A DNA stretch of 64,000 bases from Halovenus marina (GTDB lineage: Archaea; Halobacteriota; Halobacteria; Halobacteriales; Haloarculaceae): assembly GCF_051414115.1 (NCBI RefSeq), contig NZ_JBLKNZ010000001.1:744001-808000 (forward strand). The letters are read 5' to 3'. The notes under the pieces were generated by a model, which saw only the letters and a program-made list of their open reading frames with translations, searched no databases and was not told the DNA's origin. Positions 52,014 to 60,586 of the stretch are shown one piece after another. Both the position numbers and the translations under genes were made by a program. How positions within the stretch are numbered: position 1 is the first letter of the stretch; each line of letters begins with the position of its first letter.

Positions 52014-54062
52014 ATGAAACACACTCGACGAAACATACTGAAGCAAGCATCAGCTCTGTCTGCGCTCGCGGTCGGCGCGAGTGCGACAGCATCAGCAGCG
52101 GACTGTTCGAGTGAATCCGACTGGGATTCCTCGGAGACCTATCAGGGCGGCGATACGGCCGTCTACAATAACACACTTTACGAGGCCTCGTGGTGGACCC
52201 GTGGCGACGAGCCGGGGTCCAGTCAGTGGGGTCCGTGGGAAGAGGTCGGCCCCTGTGACGGCGGCGGCGACGATGACGACGATGACGACGGCGGAATGGG
52301 CGCCTGTTCGGGCGTCTCCGCGTGGGATTCGTCGGCGACCTATACTGGCGGCGACCAGGCAGTATATGACGGCGCACTCTACGAGGCCTCGTGGTGGACG
52401 CAGGGCGACGAGCCCGGTTCGTCCGAGTGGGGTCCGTGGGACATGGTCGAAGAGTGTAGCAGTGGCGATGGCGACGCGACGATGGGCTCGCTGTCGTTCA
52501 ACGATCAGGCACTGAGCAGCGACGGTGCCGTCACGGTCTCTGATGTGAGCACGGACGGCGCTGCGACGGTCGTCGTGACCTACGCCGACGGCGATATGAA
52601 CATCGTCGCAGGCGTGGCGGCGGCAGACAGTGCCTCCGGAATGGCTGTTTCGGTGACAATCGAGGATGCTGGCGGCTTCCCCGGCGAGCACACCGCCTGG
52701 GTGTTTGCCGACAGCGCAGTCGAAGGTGTCGCCATCGGTGACGATGCGACACCGGTCGCCGGTGACGCGTTCGACTCCGCCAGTGCGATGGTTTCTGAAG
52801 CAAGCGAGCCAGACCCGCCGGATGAAGACTTCAAGGTCATCGGCTACTACCCTGGCTGGAAGGCAAATCCGGACCAGGACTACTACCCCGAGGATGTGCC
52901 CTTCGAGAAACTCACGCACATGCTGTACGCGTTCCTGGGTGTCGAGGCAGATGGCTCGCTCCGGATGACAACCGAGACCGAGTTTGACTCTGAGGGACAG
53001 TCAGACGAGAAGAACCTCCAGCAGTTCGCCGACATGGCGGACAAAGCAGAGGAGAACGGGTGTAAATTGATCCTCTCGATCGGTGGCTGGACGATGTCGG
53101 ACAACTTCTCGCCCATGGCAGCGGACGAGAGTACCCGACAGGCATTCGCCGACAACTGCGTCGAGTTGATGCGGGAGTACAACTTCCATGGTATCGATAT
53201 CGACTGGGAACACCCGGGACCAGATCAGGGACAGGAAGGAACCGAAGGGTCAGATGCAGACTACGAGAATCACGCCCTGTTGATGGAAGACCTGCGTGAA
53301 CGTCTCGACAAAGCGGGCGAAGAAGACGGCCAGTACTACCACCTCTCAATCGCCAACGGTGGTTCAGACTGGAACGCTGCTGGCCTCAAACACGACCGAC
53401 TTGGTGAAGCCTGTGATGCGGTCATGATTATGGCATACGACTTCACTGGTTCGTGGATGCCACAGCACGTTGGTATGGGGCTGAACGCGCCGATCTATGG
53501 TCCTACTGACAAAAATCCACAGGACGATAGAGACGCTTATCCAAGCCACTCAGGGGGCGACGCTCAGTACTATCTTGAGTATTCCGTTGACCTGCTTTAT
53601 GCTGGCGACCATGGTCAGTATGAACCATACGTTCCAGGACAACCCGGCTACTCTGAACCTGCAGACTACGATGAACTTGTGCTGGGACTGCCCTTCTACG
53701 GTCGTGGGTTTGAAGGCGTGAGCTATGCAGACCCAGGCTATGGGCAACCCTACAACGGACTGCCTGAAGGAACATGGCACGACCTGCTCGAAGATGGGTC
53801 AGACCCAACTGGAGCCTTCGACTTCTGGGACCTCAAGGAGAACTACATCGGAGAAGACGGCTGGGAAGTCGAATATCACGACCCCGGTGAGGTGCCGATG
53901 CTGACAAATGACGAGGAAGGCATCTACATCAGCTACGACGACGAGCAGTCCATCGCAGAGAAGGTCAACTTTGCGAAGGACCGCGGGATGGGCGGCGTGA
54001 TGTTCTGGGAGCTCTCCCAGGACGACGAGATGCTGCTTGACACCATTCTAGAGAACATCTGA
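52014..54062 (+). CDS. GH18 chitinase with two N-terminal chitin-binding modules and a DUF7282-like domain
   Basis: 682 aa. Tat signal (HTRRNILKQASALSALAVG), CBM5/12 modules at 35-77 and 104-145, a beta domain at 155-262 (SLSFNDQALSSDGAVTVSDV), which resembles from memory the haloarchaeal DUF7282, then the GH18 barrel (273-680). Catalytic motif HGIDIDWE (392-399): acid Glu399 and both inner Asp are kept, but the first Asp is His. SIGGWTMS and MAYDFTG are present. Nucleotides 53380-53880 have visibly lower GC and other codon choice than the rest. The CBMs are close relatives of those in the upstream chitinase. Confidence 0.94.
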   Translation: MKHTRRNILKQASALSALAVGASATASAADCSSESDWDSSETYQGGDTAVYNNTLYEASWWTRGDEPGSSQWGPWEEVGPCDGGGDDDDDDDGGMGACSGVSAWDSSATYTGGDQAVYDGALYEASWWTQGDEPGSSEWGPWDMVEECSSGDGDATMGSLSFNDQALSSDGAVTVSDVSTDGAATVVVTYADGDMNIVAGVAAADSASGMAVSVTIEDAGGFPGEHTAWVFADSAVEGVAIGDDATPVAGDAFDSASAMVSEASEPDPPDEDFKVIGYYPGWKANPDQDYYPEDVPFEKLTHMLYAFLGVEADGSLRMTTETEFDSEGQSDEKNLQQFADMADKAEENGCKLILSIGGWTMSDNFSPMAADESTRQAFADNCVELMREYNFHGIDIDWEHPGPDQGQEGTEGSDADYENHALLMEDLRERLDKAGEEDGQYYHLSIANGGSDWNAAGLKHDRLGEACDAVMIMAYDFTGSWMPQHVGMGLNAPIYGPTDKNPQDDRDAYPSHSGGDAQYYLEYSVDLLYAGDHGQYEPYVPGQPGYSEPADYDELVLGLPFYGRGFEGVSYADPGYGQPYNGLPEGTWHDLLEDGSDPTGAFDFWDLKENYIGEDGWEVEYHDPGEVPMLTNDEEGIYISYDDEQSIAEKVNFAKDRGMGGVMFWELSQDDEMLLDTILENI

Positions 54063-54085
54063 TTCCCTGGCAACTCATCGACTAA

Positions 54086-54243
54086 CACACGCTCTTTTTC
54101 TGTCTCGTTTTCGAGGCGAACTACGACACGGCGACCACCGACGCGACGTTCACGCGGTTCGAGGACGGATCGGAGATGAGCGTCAGCCTCAGCACCCTCA
54201 ACACGCTCCGAAACGACGCAAAAAACGACCCGTACTACAGCTA
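54086..54243 (+). pseudogene. Remnant of a protein-coding gene, no start codon
   Basis: Open frame from just after an in-frame TAA (54083-54085) to the TAA at 54241-54243, without ATG or GTG at a useful place. From residue 10 it reads like a real protein (EANYDTATTDATFTRFEDGS, then a Ser/Leu/Asn-rich helix-like end NTLRNDAKNDPYYS), with the genome's normal GC-rich codon use. It looks like the C-terminal end of a gene lost by deletion. Family not recognised. Confidence 0.4.
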
Positions 54244-54272
54244 ACTAACTGAACCGGTTCCGGCGCTTCGTT

Positions 54273-54728
54273 TTATTTCACACTGTCCCGAACTTTGACC
54301 GCCATCCCTGTCTCGAAGGAGGCCATTCCATCACCCGACAGTTCTGCGCGACCCACCGCCAGCACAGTCCCATCAGTATGCTCGACGACGACATCGTCGC
54401 GCGGTCGGATAGCCTCGTCGGCGTCGACGACGAACTTCGCGAATGCGTTGCGGCCCTCGCTCACGTAGGGTCTGCTTTCGTCGCCAACGACGACGCGGTA
54501 GCCAACGCCGGCGTCCTGCAGCAGGCGGCCACCGGCCATGCCGAGTCTAAACCGGCCGTCAGTCTCGTAGGTCGCGACGCGCTCTTCGTTCGCTTTGAGC
54601 TGGCGCGGTCGACCGGAGCTGGTTCGGGTCATCGACAGCGATTCCTCGGAGGAAAACAGGCGTTCTCCTGCGCCGGAGCCGAACTGATAGTCGGCAACCG
54701 TCTGCATCGCCTGCCAGTCGTCGTTCAT
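54273..54728 (-). CDS. PUA-domain protein
   Basis: 151 aa. The N-terminal half (WQAMQTVADYQFGSGAGERLF, then MTRTSSGRPRQLKANEERVATYETDGRFRLGMAGGRLL) precedes a PUA RNA-binding domain (residues 75-150: YVSEGRNAFAKFVVDADEAIRPRDDVVVEHTDGTVLAVGRAELSG in the frame). In archaea PUA domains of this type occur in archaeosine transglycosylases and other tRNA modification enzymes. Here it is a stand-alone protein, so an RNA-binding accessory role is likely. Confidence 0.82.
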   Translation of the reverse strand: MNDDWQAMQTVADYQFGSGAGERLFSSEESLSMTRTSSGRPRQLKANEERVATYETDGRFRLGMAGGRLLQDAGVGYRVVVGDESRPYVSEGRNAFAKFVVDADEAIRPRDDVVVEHTDGTVLAVGRAELSGDGMASFETGMAVKVRDSVK

Positions 54729-54790
54729 AGCCCGTCGTAGGCGCTGTGTGCGTAAAGAGCGTCCCGATTCGCGTTCCCGGTGGTCACCAG

Positions 54791-56533
54791 TCAGGCTTCG
54801 TGTATCTTCTCGCCGCGGTTGAGTCGCTCTGCGATCCGGAACGTCTGCTCGCCTGACCGTCGCGTCGGGGTGTGCGCGGCGAGATAGCGTGCCGCGGCGA
54901 CGAGATGGACGCTGCCGCGCCCTTCAGACTCGGCGGCGTCGTACTGCGTGAACGCCGCTTCGACGTTCTGCCGAGTGTGGAAGCCGACGTCCTCTCTAAG
55001 CAGTACCCTCCCGAGGGCACGCTTCAGGCGTGCGCTGTCACCGCCGGACGCGAGATACTCCGCCGTCAGCCGCCCGGCGCGGTTCACCTCCTCGTCGGAT
55101 TCGACCTCGAAACACTCGAGCAGGTCATCGAGGATGACCTCCGGGGTTCCGTCCCCGTCGGGGTCGGGAAGTGGCGTCGGCGGAGTGTTGAGAAACCGGT
55201 CGAGGTAGACGTTCATGGCCGCGTCGAAGACGCCACGATACACCTCCCACGCGCCAGTTCGTCGGCTGAGTCCGTGGACTGCGTTCGCGTAGGTGTAGGT
55301 GTGGTGGACGGTGTTCCAGTCGCCGAACTCGTTGCTCGTCCCGAAGTGTGCGACCCGTCGGGCGGCCGCGAATGTCACGACTCCTGCGAGTTCTTCGGCG
55401 CTCGCTCCCCGAGAGATGGCTGTCTTCAGCGCGTCGATGATCTCGTGTGGGTCCTCACCCAGTAGCGTTTCCAGCAAGGTGTCGGGTTCGTCCCACGTCC
55501 GCCCTGTGCCCGTCTCGACTCGCTCCGGGAGTTCCTCCGCGGCGTCGGAACACAGTTCGGCGATGTCGATTGGCTGTCGCCACGAGGCGTTCTCCTCGGC
55601 ACGGCTCGCCGACGCCAGTCCCGGAACGAGACTCGGAAGCACGTCGTCTGCGTGTTCCCACCCGATGTGGTCCAGCGTCTCGAAGGCCTTGTTGATGAAA
55701 TCCAGTCGGTGGCCGGTGTCGAGATAGCGGTGGTCGGTTCCGGCGGCGACGAGCATCGCTGCGATGTCCGACTGGTCGAGATCGGCAGTGATCGCGGCCC
55801 GCAACACGCGCTCGGCGCCGTCGGAATCCCGCACCTCGATATTGTCGCGGAACCACGTCGTGAGTCGATCAGCAGGGACGTCATCGGCCGAGAGCGGTTC
55901 CTGTACGAAAAACGGCGGTTCGCCAGCACAGTCGTCGGCGACTTCGGTGAGGCCGACGTAGAGCGCCCGGCGGCGGTCCTCGGCTCGCAGGTCGTCGAGG
56001 AGATTGGTCATCACTCCCAGCGTGGTCAGTCCCCGTCCCCAGCCGTCACGGCGGTAGTGGGTGCCAAAGGCCGTCCCGATGCGGACTGGAACCGCCTCGG
56101 GAACGCCCTCGTCTTCCAGCCCGATCACGGACTTGGCGACGACGAGATCGATGTCTGCTTCGAGGCCGTGTTCGAGCCGGTCTTTCCAGTGTTCCGTGGG
56201 GGATCTGTCCCCCTCCGGGGCCGGGTCGACGTAGACCTCACCGTCTCTGATCTCGACAGGATAGGTTCGAACGTCGTCCGCGAAGGGGTCGAAGGTGTCC
56301 CCACAGGAAATCTCGAATCGGGCGTGATGCCACGGACACGTCAGTATCCCGTCGTCGACCGACCCGTCTGTGAGGGGAAAGCCCATGTGCGGGCATCGGT
56401 TGTCGGTCGCGTAGAACTCGCCGTCGTGGTAAAACAGACCGATCGTCTTGCCGTCGATACGCAGGGTCTGTGGACTCTCCGCTTTCGCCGTCTCGGTGGG
56501 GGTTGCGTGCACGTAGTTGTCGTCTGATGACAT
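54791..56533 (-). CDS. Large Rieske iron-sulfur protein with helical C-terminal domain
   Basis: 580 aa from the ATG at 56533 (56545 would add four residues). N-terminal Rieske domain (residues 10-105) with both 2Fe-2S ligand boxes: C47-x-H49 (CPHMGF) and C66-x2-H69 (CPWHHARF). The remaining 450 residues are mainly helical and soluble, with many conserved-looking His (HIGWEHADD, NTVHHTYTYANAVHGLSR), ending in LNRGEKIHEA. I do not recognise this C-terminal domain. No transmembrane segment or Tat signal, so it is cytoplasmic; possibly an oxygenase-like or electron-transfer enzyme. Confidence 0.82.
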   Translation of the reverse strand: MSSDDNYVHATPTETAKAESPQTLRIDGKTIGLFYHDGEFYATDNRCPHMGFPLTDGSVDDGILTCPWHHARFEISCGDTFDPFADDVRTYPVEIRDGEVYVDPAPEGDRSPTEHWKDRLEHGLEADIDLVVAKSVIGLEDEGVPEAVPVRIGTAFGTHYRRDGWGRGLTTLGVMTNLLDDLRAEDRRRALYVGLTEVADDCAGEPPFFVQEPLSADDVPADRLTTWFRDNIEVRDSDGAERVLRAAITADLDQSDIAAMLVAAGTDHRYLDTGHRLDFINKAFETLDHIGWEHADDVLPSLVPGLASASRAEENASWRQPIDIAELCSDAAEELPERVETGTGRTWDEPDTLLETLLGEDPHEIIDALKTAISRGASAEELAGVVTFAAARRVAHFGTSNEFGDWNTVHHTYTYANAVHGLSRRTGAWEVYRGVFDAAMNVYLDRFLNTPPTPLPDPDGDGTPEVILDDLLECFEVESDEEVNRAGRLTAEYLASGGDSARLKRALGRVLLREDVGFHTRQNVEAAFTQYDAAESEGRGSVHLVAAARYLAAHTPTRRSGEQTFRIAERLNRGEKIHEA

Positions 56534-56624
56534 GAGCGGATGCATTCGAAAACGCGAGCACCAGCAAAGTGTCTTTCTCCCCCTCGAACGGTTCACTCAC
56601 CCGCTATCCGTCATCTCATCCGGT

Positions 56625-56807
56625 TCACTCATCCACTGCTCGCCCGAGCAGATACGGAAAGAGCACGGCGTCGAGAGCGGCGACTCCGAGCAGGAGCCAC
56701 AGCATCGGTCCGTCGAAGAGAACGACTCCAACAATCGCGACCGGTATCGCCCCAACCAGCCCCAGCAGCGAGCGGTTCCGTTTGGATTTGAGTACGCCCT
56801 CGTTCAT
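56625..56807 (-). CDS. Small two-helix membrane protein
   Basis: 60 aa from ATG 56807 (a GTG at 56825 would add six). Basic N-terminus (LKSKRNR) followed by two hydrophobic helices (LLGLVGAIPVAIVGVVLF and MLWLLLGVAALDAVLFPYLLG). No motif; function unknown. It lies between the NYN protein gene and the Rieske gene on the same strand. Confidence 0.65.
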   Translation of the reverse strand: MNEGVLKSKRNRSLLGLVGAIPVAIVGVVLFDGPMLWLLLGVAALDAVLFPYLLGRAVDE

Positions 56808-56852
56808 ATCCGAACGCCAGTCCACAGACGGCCAAAGCGTTTCGCTTTCTGT

Positions 56853-57350
56853 TCAGAGCAGGAACGTGTCAGTGTCGCCGCTCATGTCGGTAAACTCGTC
56901 GGCTGCGTCGACGAGTTCGTCGGCGGTCGACTCCCCGAAGGAGATGGTTTCGACCTTGACTCCCTCGTGTTTCAGGTGGCTACAGAGGCGGGCGAAGTCA
57001 CCGTCACCCGTACAGAGGACGATGCTGTCGACGTGATTCGCGAGCGTGACCGCGTCGAGACTCATCCCCACGTCCCAGTCAGCCTTCTTGCTCCCGTCGG
57101 GGAACGTCTTGATGTCTTTGATCCGTGTCTCGAAGCCGATATCGACGAGCGCATCGAAGAAGCTCTCCTCCTCGGGAGCCTCAGCACGGATGACGTAGGC
57201 GATGGCGCGGGTGAGTTGTCGGCCGTCGACAGCGTGTTCCAAAAGCGACGCGTAGTCGATGTTCTGTGTGAAGAGACTCTGTGCGGAGTGATAGAGATTC
57301 TGCGAATCGACGAGAACTGCGACGCGCTGGTCCGGGTGGCGCTTTGCCAT
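56853..57350 (-). CDS. NYN-domain (LabA/DUF88) nuclease-like protein
   Basis: 165 aa. PIN-like NYN fold: first acidic residue in VAVLVDSQNLYHSA, later KKADWDVGMSLDAV, and LCTGDGDFARLCSHLKHEGVKVE, giving the conserved Asp set (VDSQN, ADWD, GDGDF) of the family. Such proteins are predicted single-strand RNA nucleases. Length is typical for a single-domain member. Confidence 0.9.
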   Translation of the reverse strand: MAKRHPDQRVAVLVDSQNLYHSAQSLFTQNIDYASLLEHAVDGRQLTRAIAYVIRAEAPEEESFFDALVDIGFETRIKDIKTFPDGSKKADWDVGMSLDAVTLANHVDSIVLCTGDGDFARLCSHLKHEGVKVETISFGESTADELVDAADEFTDMSGDTDTFLL

Positions 57351-57430
57351 ACGCTCGGGTTCGCCGTCCAGTCTGAAATGCGTTGGCCTCTGTGGGCGTC
57401 AGAGCGCCCGTCGAAAACGACCCCTGACGC

Positions 57431-58285
57431 TCAGGAGCGAAGCGCCTCGATGCGCTTCTCCGTCGGTGGGTGCGTCGAGAAGAGTTGCTGGATAGTGCCG
57501 CCGTTACCGCCGAAGATACACAGCGCGTTCACCGTCTCGCCGCCTTTCATCTCTTTGTTCTGGTTCCCGCTGCTGATCTTTTCGAGCGCACGGGCCATCG
57601 CCTCGGGATTGCGGGTGTACTCCGCGGCGTCGCTGTCTGCGACGTACTCCCGGTATCGGGAGATTGCCATCACGAACAGCATGACGATCATCTGCGCAAT
57701 CGTTCCGAGTATCATCCCGAGGAAGTAACTCGCGATGTTGCGCTCGCCGCCGAGGATGAACGCCCACTGGACGACGATGCCGACCATCGAGGCGATCGAC
57801 TGCCCGAGCACCATGATGACAACATCCCGATTGTTGATGTGGGCGAGTTCGTGTGCGAGGACGCCTTCGAGTTCTTCATATTCCAGCAGATCCATAATCT
57901 CCTTCGAGATGACGACCGTCCCTGCACCCTTTCGTCCGACAGCGAAGGCGTTCGGGACGCCCATTTCAGCGACCATCAGCCGTGGCTTCGTGTCGATACC
58001 CATCTCCGAACAGAGTTGCTCGGTGCTCTGGTGAATCCGGGCGTAGTCGTATCTCCCTTCGGCCTGTTCGGGCATGTCCTCCGCGCCGACGCTGCGGAGG
58101 GCGGCCCACTTGCCGAACTTGTACTGAAAGCCGACGAACCCGACGCTCCCGAGCAATACTGCCGCGAGGACGGCGGTTCCCGTCCCGAACGTCAGGAAGA
58201 CGAACCCGGCAAGGGCCGCGTAGAAGACGAACAGAATGCTCCCCGCGAGCATCATACGGAGTTTGAGGCCGTTGTGTCCTACCAT
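57431..58285 (-). CDS. htpX: Membrane zinc metalloprotease HtpX
   Basis: 284 aa. M48-family protease for membrane protein quality control. Two N-terminal membrane helices (residues 10-50), zinc motif HELAH in EGVLAHELAHINN, third ligand Glu in the region YREYVADSDAAEYTRNP, two further hydrophobic helices between them, and the C-terminal STHPPTEKRIEAL. I prefer the ATG at 58285; the ATG at 58294 gives three extra residues. Confidence 0.94.
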   Translation of the reverse strand: MVGHNGLKLRMMLAGSILFVFYAALAGFVFLTFGTGTAVLAAVLLGSVGFVGFQYKFGKWAALRSVGAEDMPEQAEGRYDYARIHQSTEQLCSEMGIDTKPRLMVAEMGVPNAFAVGRKGAGTVVISKEIMDLLEYEELEGVLAHELAHINNRDVVIMVLGQSIASMVGIVVQWAFILGGERNIASYFLGMILGTIAQMIVMLFVMAISRYREYVADSDAAEYTRNPEAMARALEKISSGNQNKEMKGGETVNALCIFGGNGGTIQQLFSTHPPTEKRIEALRS

Positions 58286-58406
58286 CAGACACACATACGT
58301 CGCCGCCCCTCAAAAAGGGTGCGTTTCGATAAGGAATCCGATACGTCACGAGACGATCGGCTACGAAGACACAACAGCTAAGTTTCCTCGCTGTCACACT
58401 CTGAAT

Positions 58407-58487
58407 ATGCGACAGACCGGCCTGACCGACGCGAACGCGTCCCGGTCAGCGTTCGGTCTGTTCACCAAACGCAAGCGTGCGGCGTAG
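58407..58487 (+). CDS. Candidate 26-aa basic small protein upstream of dapA
   Basis: ATG 58407 to TAG 58485-58487. Peptide begins MRQTGLTDANASRSAFG and ends TKRKRAA. It starts 122 nt after the divergent htpX start, with no ribosome binding site but a weak AAGTTT box about 28 nt upstream, which would fit a leaderless message. It could be a real small protein, a leader of the dap operon, or chance. Confidence 0.3.
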   Translation: MRQTGLTDANASRSAFGLFTKRKRAA

Positions 58488-58601
58488 ACTCGTGGCGGCG
58501 GTGGCGACGCCGTCTCGGGTCAGCTTTTCTGCGTCTGTCGAAACCGATGGACACAAGCGAGTGACAGCAAATAGTCAGACAGACAACTCCCACACTCACC
58601 C

Positions 58602-59492
58602 ATGACAGAATTCGACACGTTCGGCGGCGTGTACCCCGCGATGTGCACGCCATTTCACGACGACGGAAGCATCGATTTCGAGACACTCAGAGCAGACGCC
58701 AGCCGCCTCGAATCGGCGGGCGTCGACGGCCTCGTCCCGATGGGTTCGACCGGCGAGTCTGCGACGGTGAGCCACGACGAACACGTCGAGGTCATCGAGG
58801 CGGTCGTCGACGCAGTCGACGTTCCCGTCATCGGCGGCACTGGCTCGAACAACACCGCAGAGGCGCTCTCGCTCTCACAGCGAGCGGCTGACGCTGGCGC
58901 TGACGGCCTCTTACTCATCTCACCGTACTACAACAAGCCCGAACAGCAGGGGCTGATCGACCACTATCTGGCGATTGCAGACGCGGTAGACGTCCCACAG
59001 ATCGTCTACAACGTCCCCTCGCGGACGGGACGAAACATCGAGGCCGACACCGCGGTCGAACTCGCGAGCCACGAGAACATCCAGGGCTACAAGGCCGCGA
59101 GCGGCGACCTCAATCAGGTCAGCGAGATAATCGAGCGCACCCGTGACGAAACCTTCGACGTGCTCTCGGGCAACGACGGCGAGACCCTTCCAATCCTCTC
59201 GGTCGGTGGCACCGGCACGATCAGCGTCGCTGCGAACGTCGAACCTCGACGAGTCTCGGATCTCGTCTGGGCTGCCCTCGACGGCGATTACGTGCGTGCA
59301 CGGGAGTTCCATCACGACCTCGGCCCGCTCTTTCGTGTCATCTTCTGTGAGACGAACCCGATCCCGATCAAGGCGGCCATGGAGATACGCGGCTACGGCA
59401 ACGGAACCCTGCGCTCGCCGCTCACGGAGATCACGCCCGAAAACCGCGAGCGACTCAGAGACGTACTCGAACTGTACCCGGAGGGCGAATGA
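58602..59492 (+). CDS. dapA: 4-Hydroxy-tetrahydrodipicolinate synthase
   Basis: 296 aa TIM-barrel lyase; condenses pyruvate and aspartate semialdehyde in diaminopimelate/lysine synthesis. PMGSTGESATVSHDEH is the substrate loop, YNVPSRTGRNI carries the active-site Tyr and Arg, and GYKAASGDLNQV the Schiff-base Lys. Length is normal. Four-nucleotide overlap with dapB (ATGA). Confidence 0.95.
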   Translation: MTEFDTFGGVYPAMCTPFHDDGSIDFETLRADASRLESAGVDGLVPMGSTGESATVSHDEHVEVIEAVVDAVDVPVIGGTGSNNTAEALSLSQRAADAGADGLLLISPYYNKPEQQGLIDHYLAIADAVDVPQIVYNVPSRTGRNIEADTAVELASHENIQGYKAASGDLNQVSEIIERTRDETFDVLSGNDGETLPILSVGGTGTISVAANVEPRRVSDLVWAALDGDYVRAREFHHDLGPLFRVIFCETNPIPIKAAMEIRGYGNGTLRSPLTEITPENRERLRDVLELYPEGE

Positions 59493-60250
59493 TGGTCGAT
59501 CTCGCGATCAACGGCATCGCCGGGCGGATGGGCCGGACGCTCGTCGACCGCGCGGCCGAGCGCGAGGACGTGACCGTCCGCTGTGGCATCGACGTCGATA
59601 CGGACGCAGACCTGTCCGTGGCGGTGTACGACCCAGCGGAGACCGCTCAGGCGCTGTCCGAGCACGACCCCGACGTACTCATCGATTTCACCGTTCCGGA
59701 CGCAACCGTCGATGTTGCGCAGGCCTGTGCCGACGCCGGAGTTGCGCTCGTCGTCGGAACGACCGGGTTCGAGGACGACCAGCTCGCGGTGCTCGACAGC
59801 GTGAGCGCCGCGGTACCGGTACTGAAAGCGACGAACTTCTCCCGGGGGATTCAGGCGCTTCGCCGCGCGCTCGGTCCCGCGCTCGAGGCGCTTCCCGACT
59901 ACGACGTCGAACTGCTCGAAACCCATCACAACGCGAAACGGGACGCACCGAGCGGCACCGCAAAGACGCTGCTCTCGGACATCGAAACACACCGCGAGTT
60001 CGACACAGTGGCCGGGCGCGAGGGGATCCAGCCCCGCGAGGACGACGAAATCGGGATGCTCGTCCGGCGAGCGGGCGACATCCGTGGCGAACACGAGCTG
60101 TTGCTCGCCGGAAACGACGAAGTGCTAACACTCACACACCGCGCCGAGGACCGAGGCGTGTTCGCGGCCGGTGCGCTCGATGCGGCCGTCTGGGTCGCCG
60201 GTCAGGACCCGGGCCGTTATGACTTCGGGGACGCCATCGACGCATCGTAG
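59489..60250 (+). CDS. dapB: 4-Hydroxy-tetrahydrodipicolinate reductase
   Basis: 253 aa; the next step after DapA. NAD(P)-binding start LAINGIAGRMGRTLVDRA, VDFTVP-like LIDFTVPDATVD, substrate motif ETHHNAKRDAPSGTAKTL, and C-terminal LTHRAEDRGVFAAGAL. Two Met codons in a row; the first overlaps the dapA stop. Later dap genes are not in the window. Confidence 0.95.
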   Translation: MMVDLAINGIAGRMGRTLVDRAAEREDVTVRCGIDVDTDADLSVAVYDPAETAQALSEHDPDVLIDFTVPDATVDVAQACADAGVALVVGTTGFEDDQLAVLDSVSAAVPVLKATNFSRGIQALRRALGPALEALPDYDVELLETHHNAKRDAPSGTAKTLLSDIETHREFDTVAGREGIQPREDDEIGMLVRRAGDIRGEHELLLAGNDEVLTLTHRAEDRGVFAAGALDAAVWVAGQDPGRYDFGDAIDAS

Positions 60251-60367
60251 CCGTTCACCAGTCGCTCTCGTGTCGTCGACTGCTGTCGAGTAGTCTCCCC
60301 TTACCTTCGGTTGGCGCTATCCTCACCGCATCCCGAAACTATTTATTCTACTGTGGTATGGTATCAC

Positions 60368-60547
60368 ATGGATATGGAAGACGACCTACCGACGACGACG
60401 CGGCGTACCGACGATGCGAGCCAGGACGACGCTATCGAAGCGACGGGGGTCTACGACGCCGAGGGTGGGACAGTACTCTACGATACGGAGGAACCGCTCG
60501 CGTGGATCCAGGCCGACCACGCGATTGCGCTCTCAGAGGCACGGTGA
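60368..60547 (+). CDS. 59-aa haloarchaeal protein (DUF7331-like)
   Basis: Acidic small protein: MDMEDDLPTTTRRTDD, then GVYDAEGGTVLYDTEEPLAW and QADHAIALSEAR. A CTATTTATTC TATA box at about 60338 predicts a transcript start just before the ATG at 60368, supporting this start over the frame opening at 60311. From memory it matches DUF7331; function unknown. Confidence 0.75.
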   Translation: MDMEDDLPTTTRRTDDASQDDAIEATGVYDAEGGTVLYDTEEPLAWIQADHAIALSEAR

Positions 60548-60586
60548 AGCGAACGGGTTTTGCCCATCCCCCGACTATTCTGTCCT

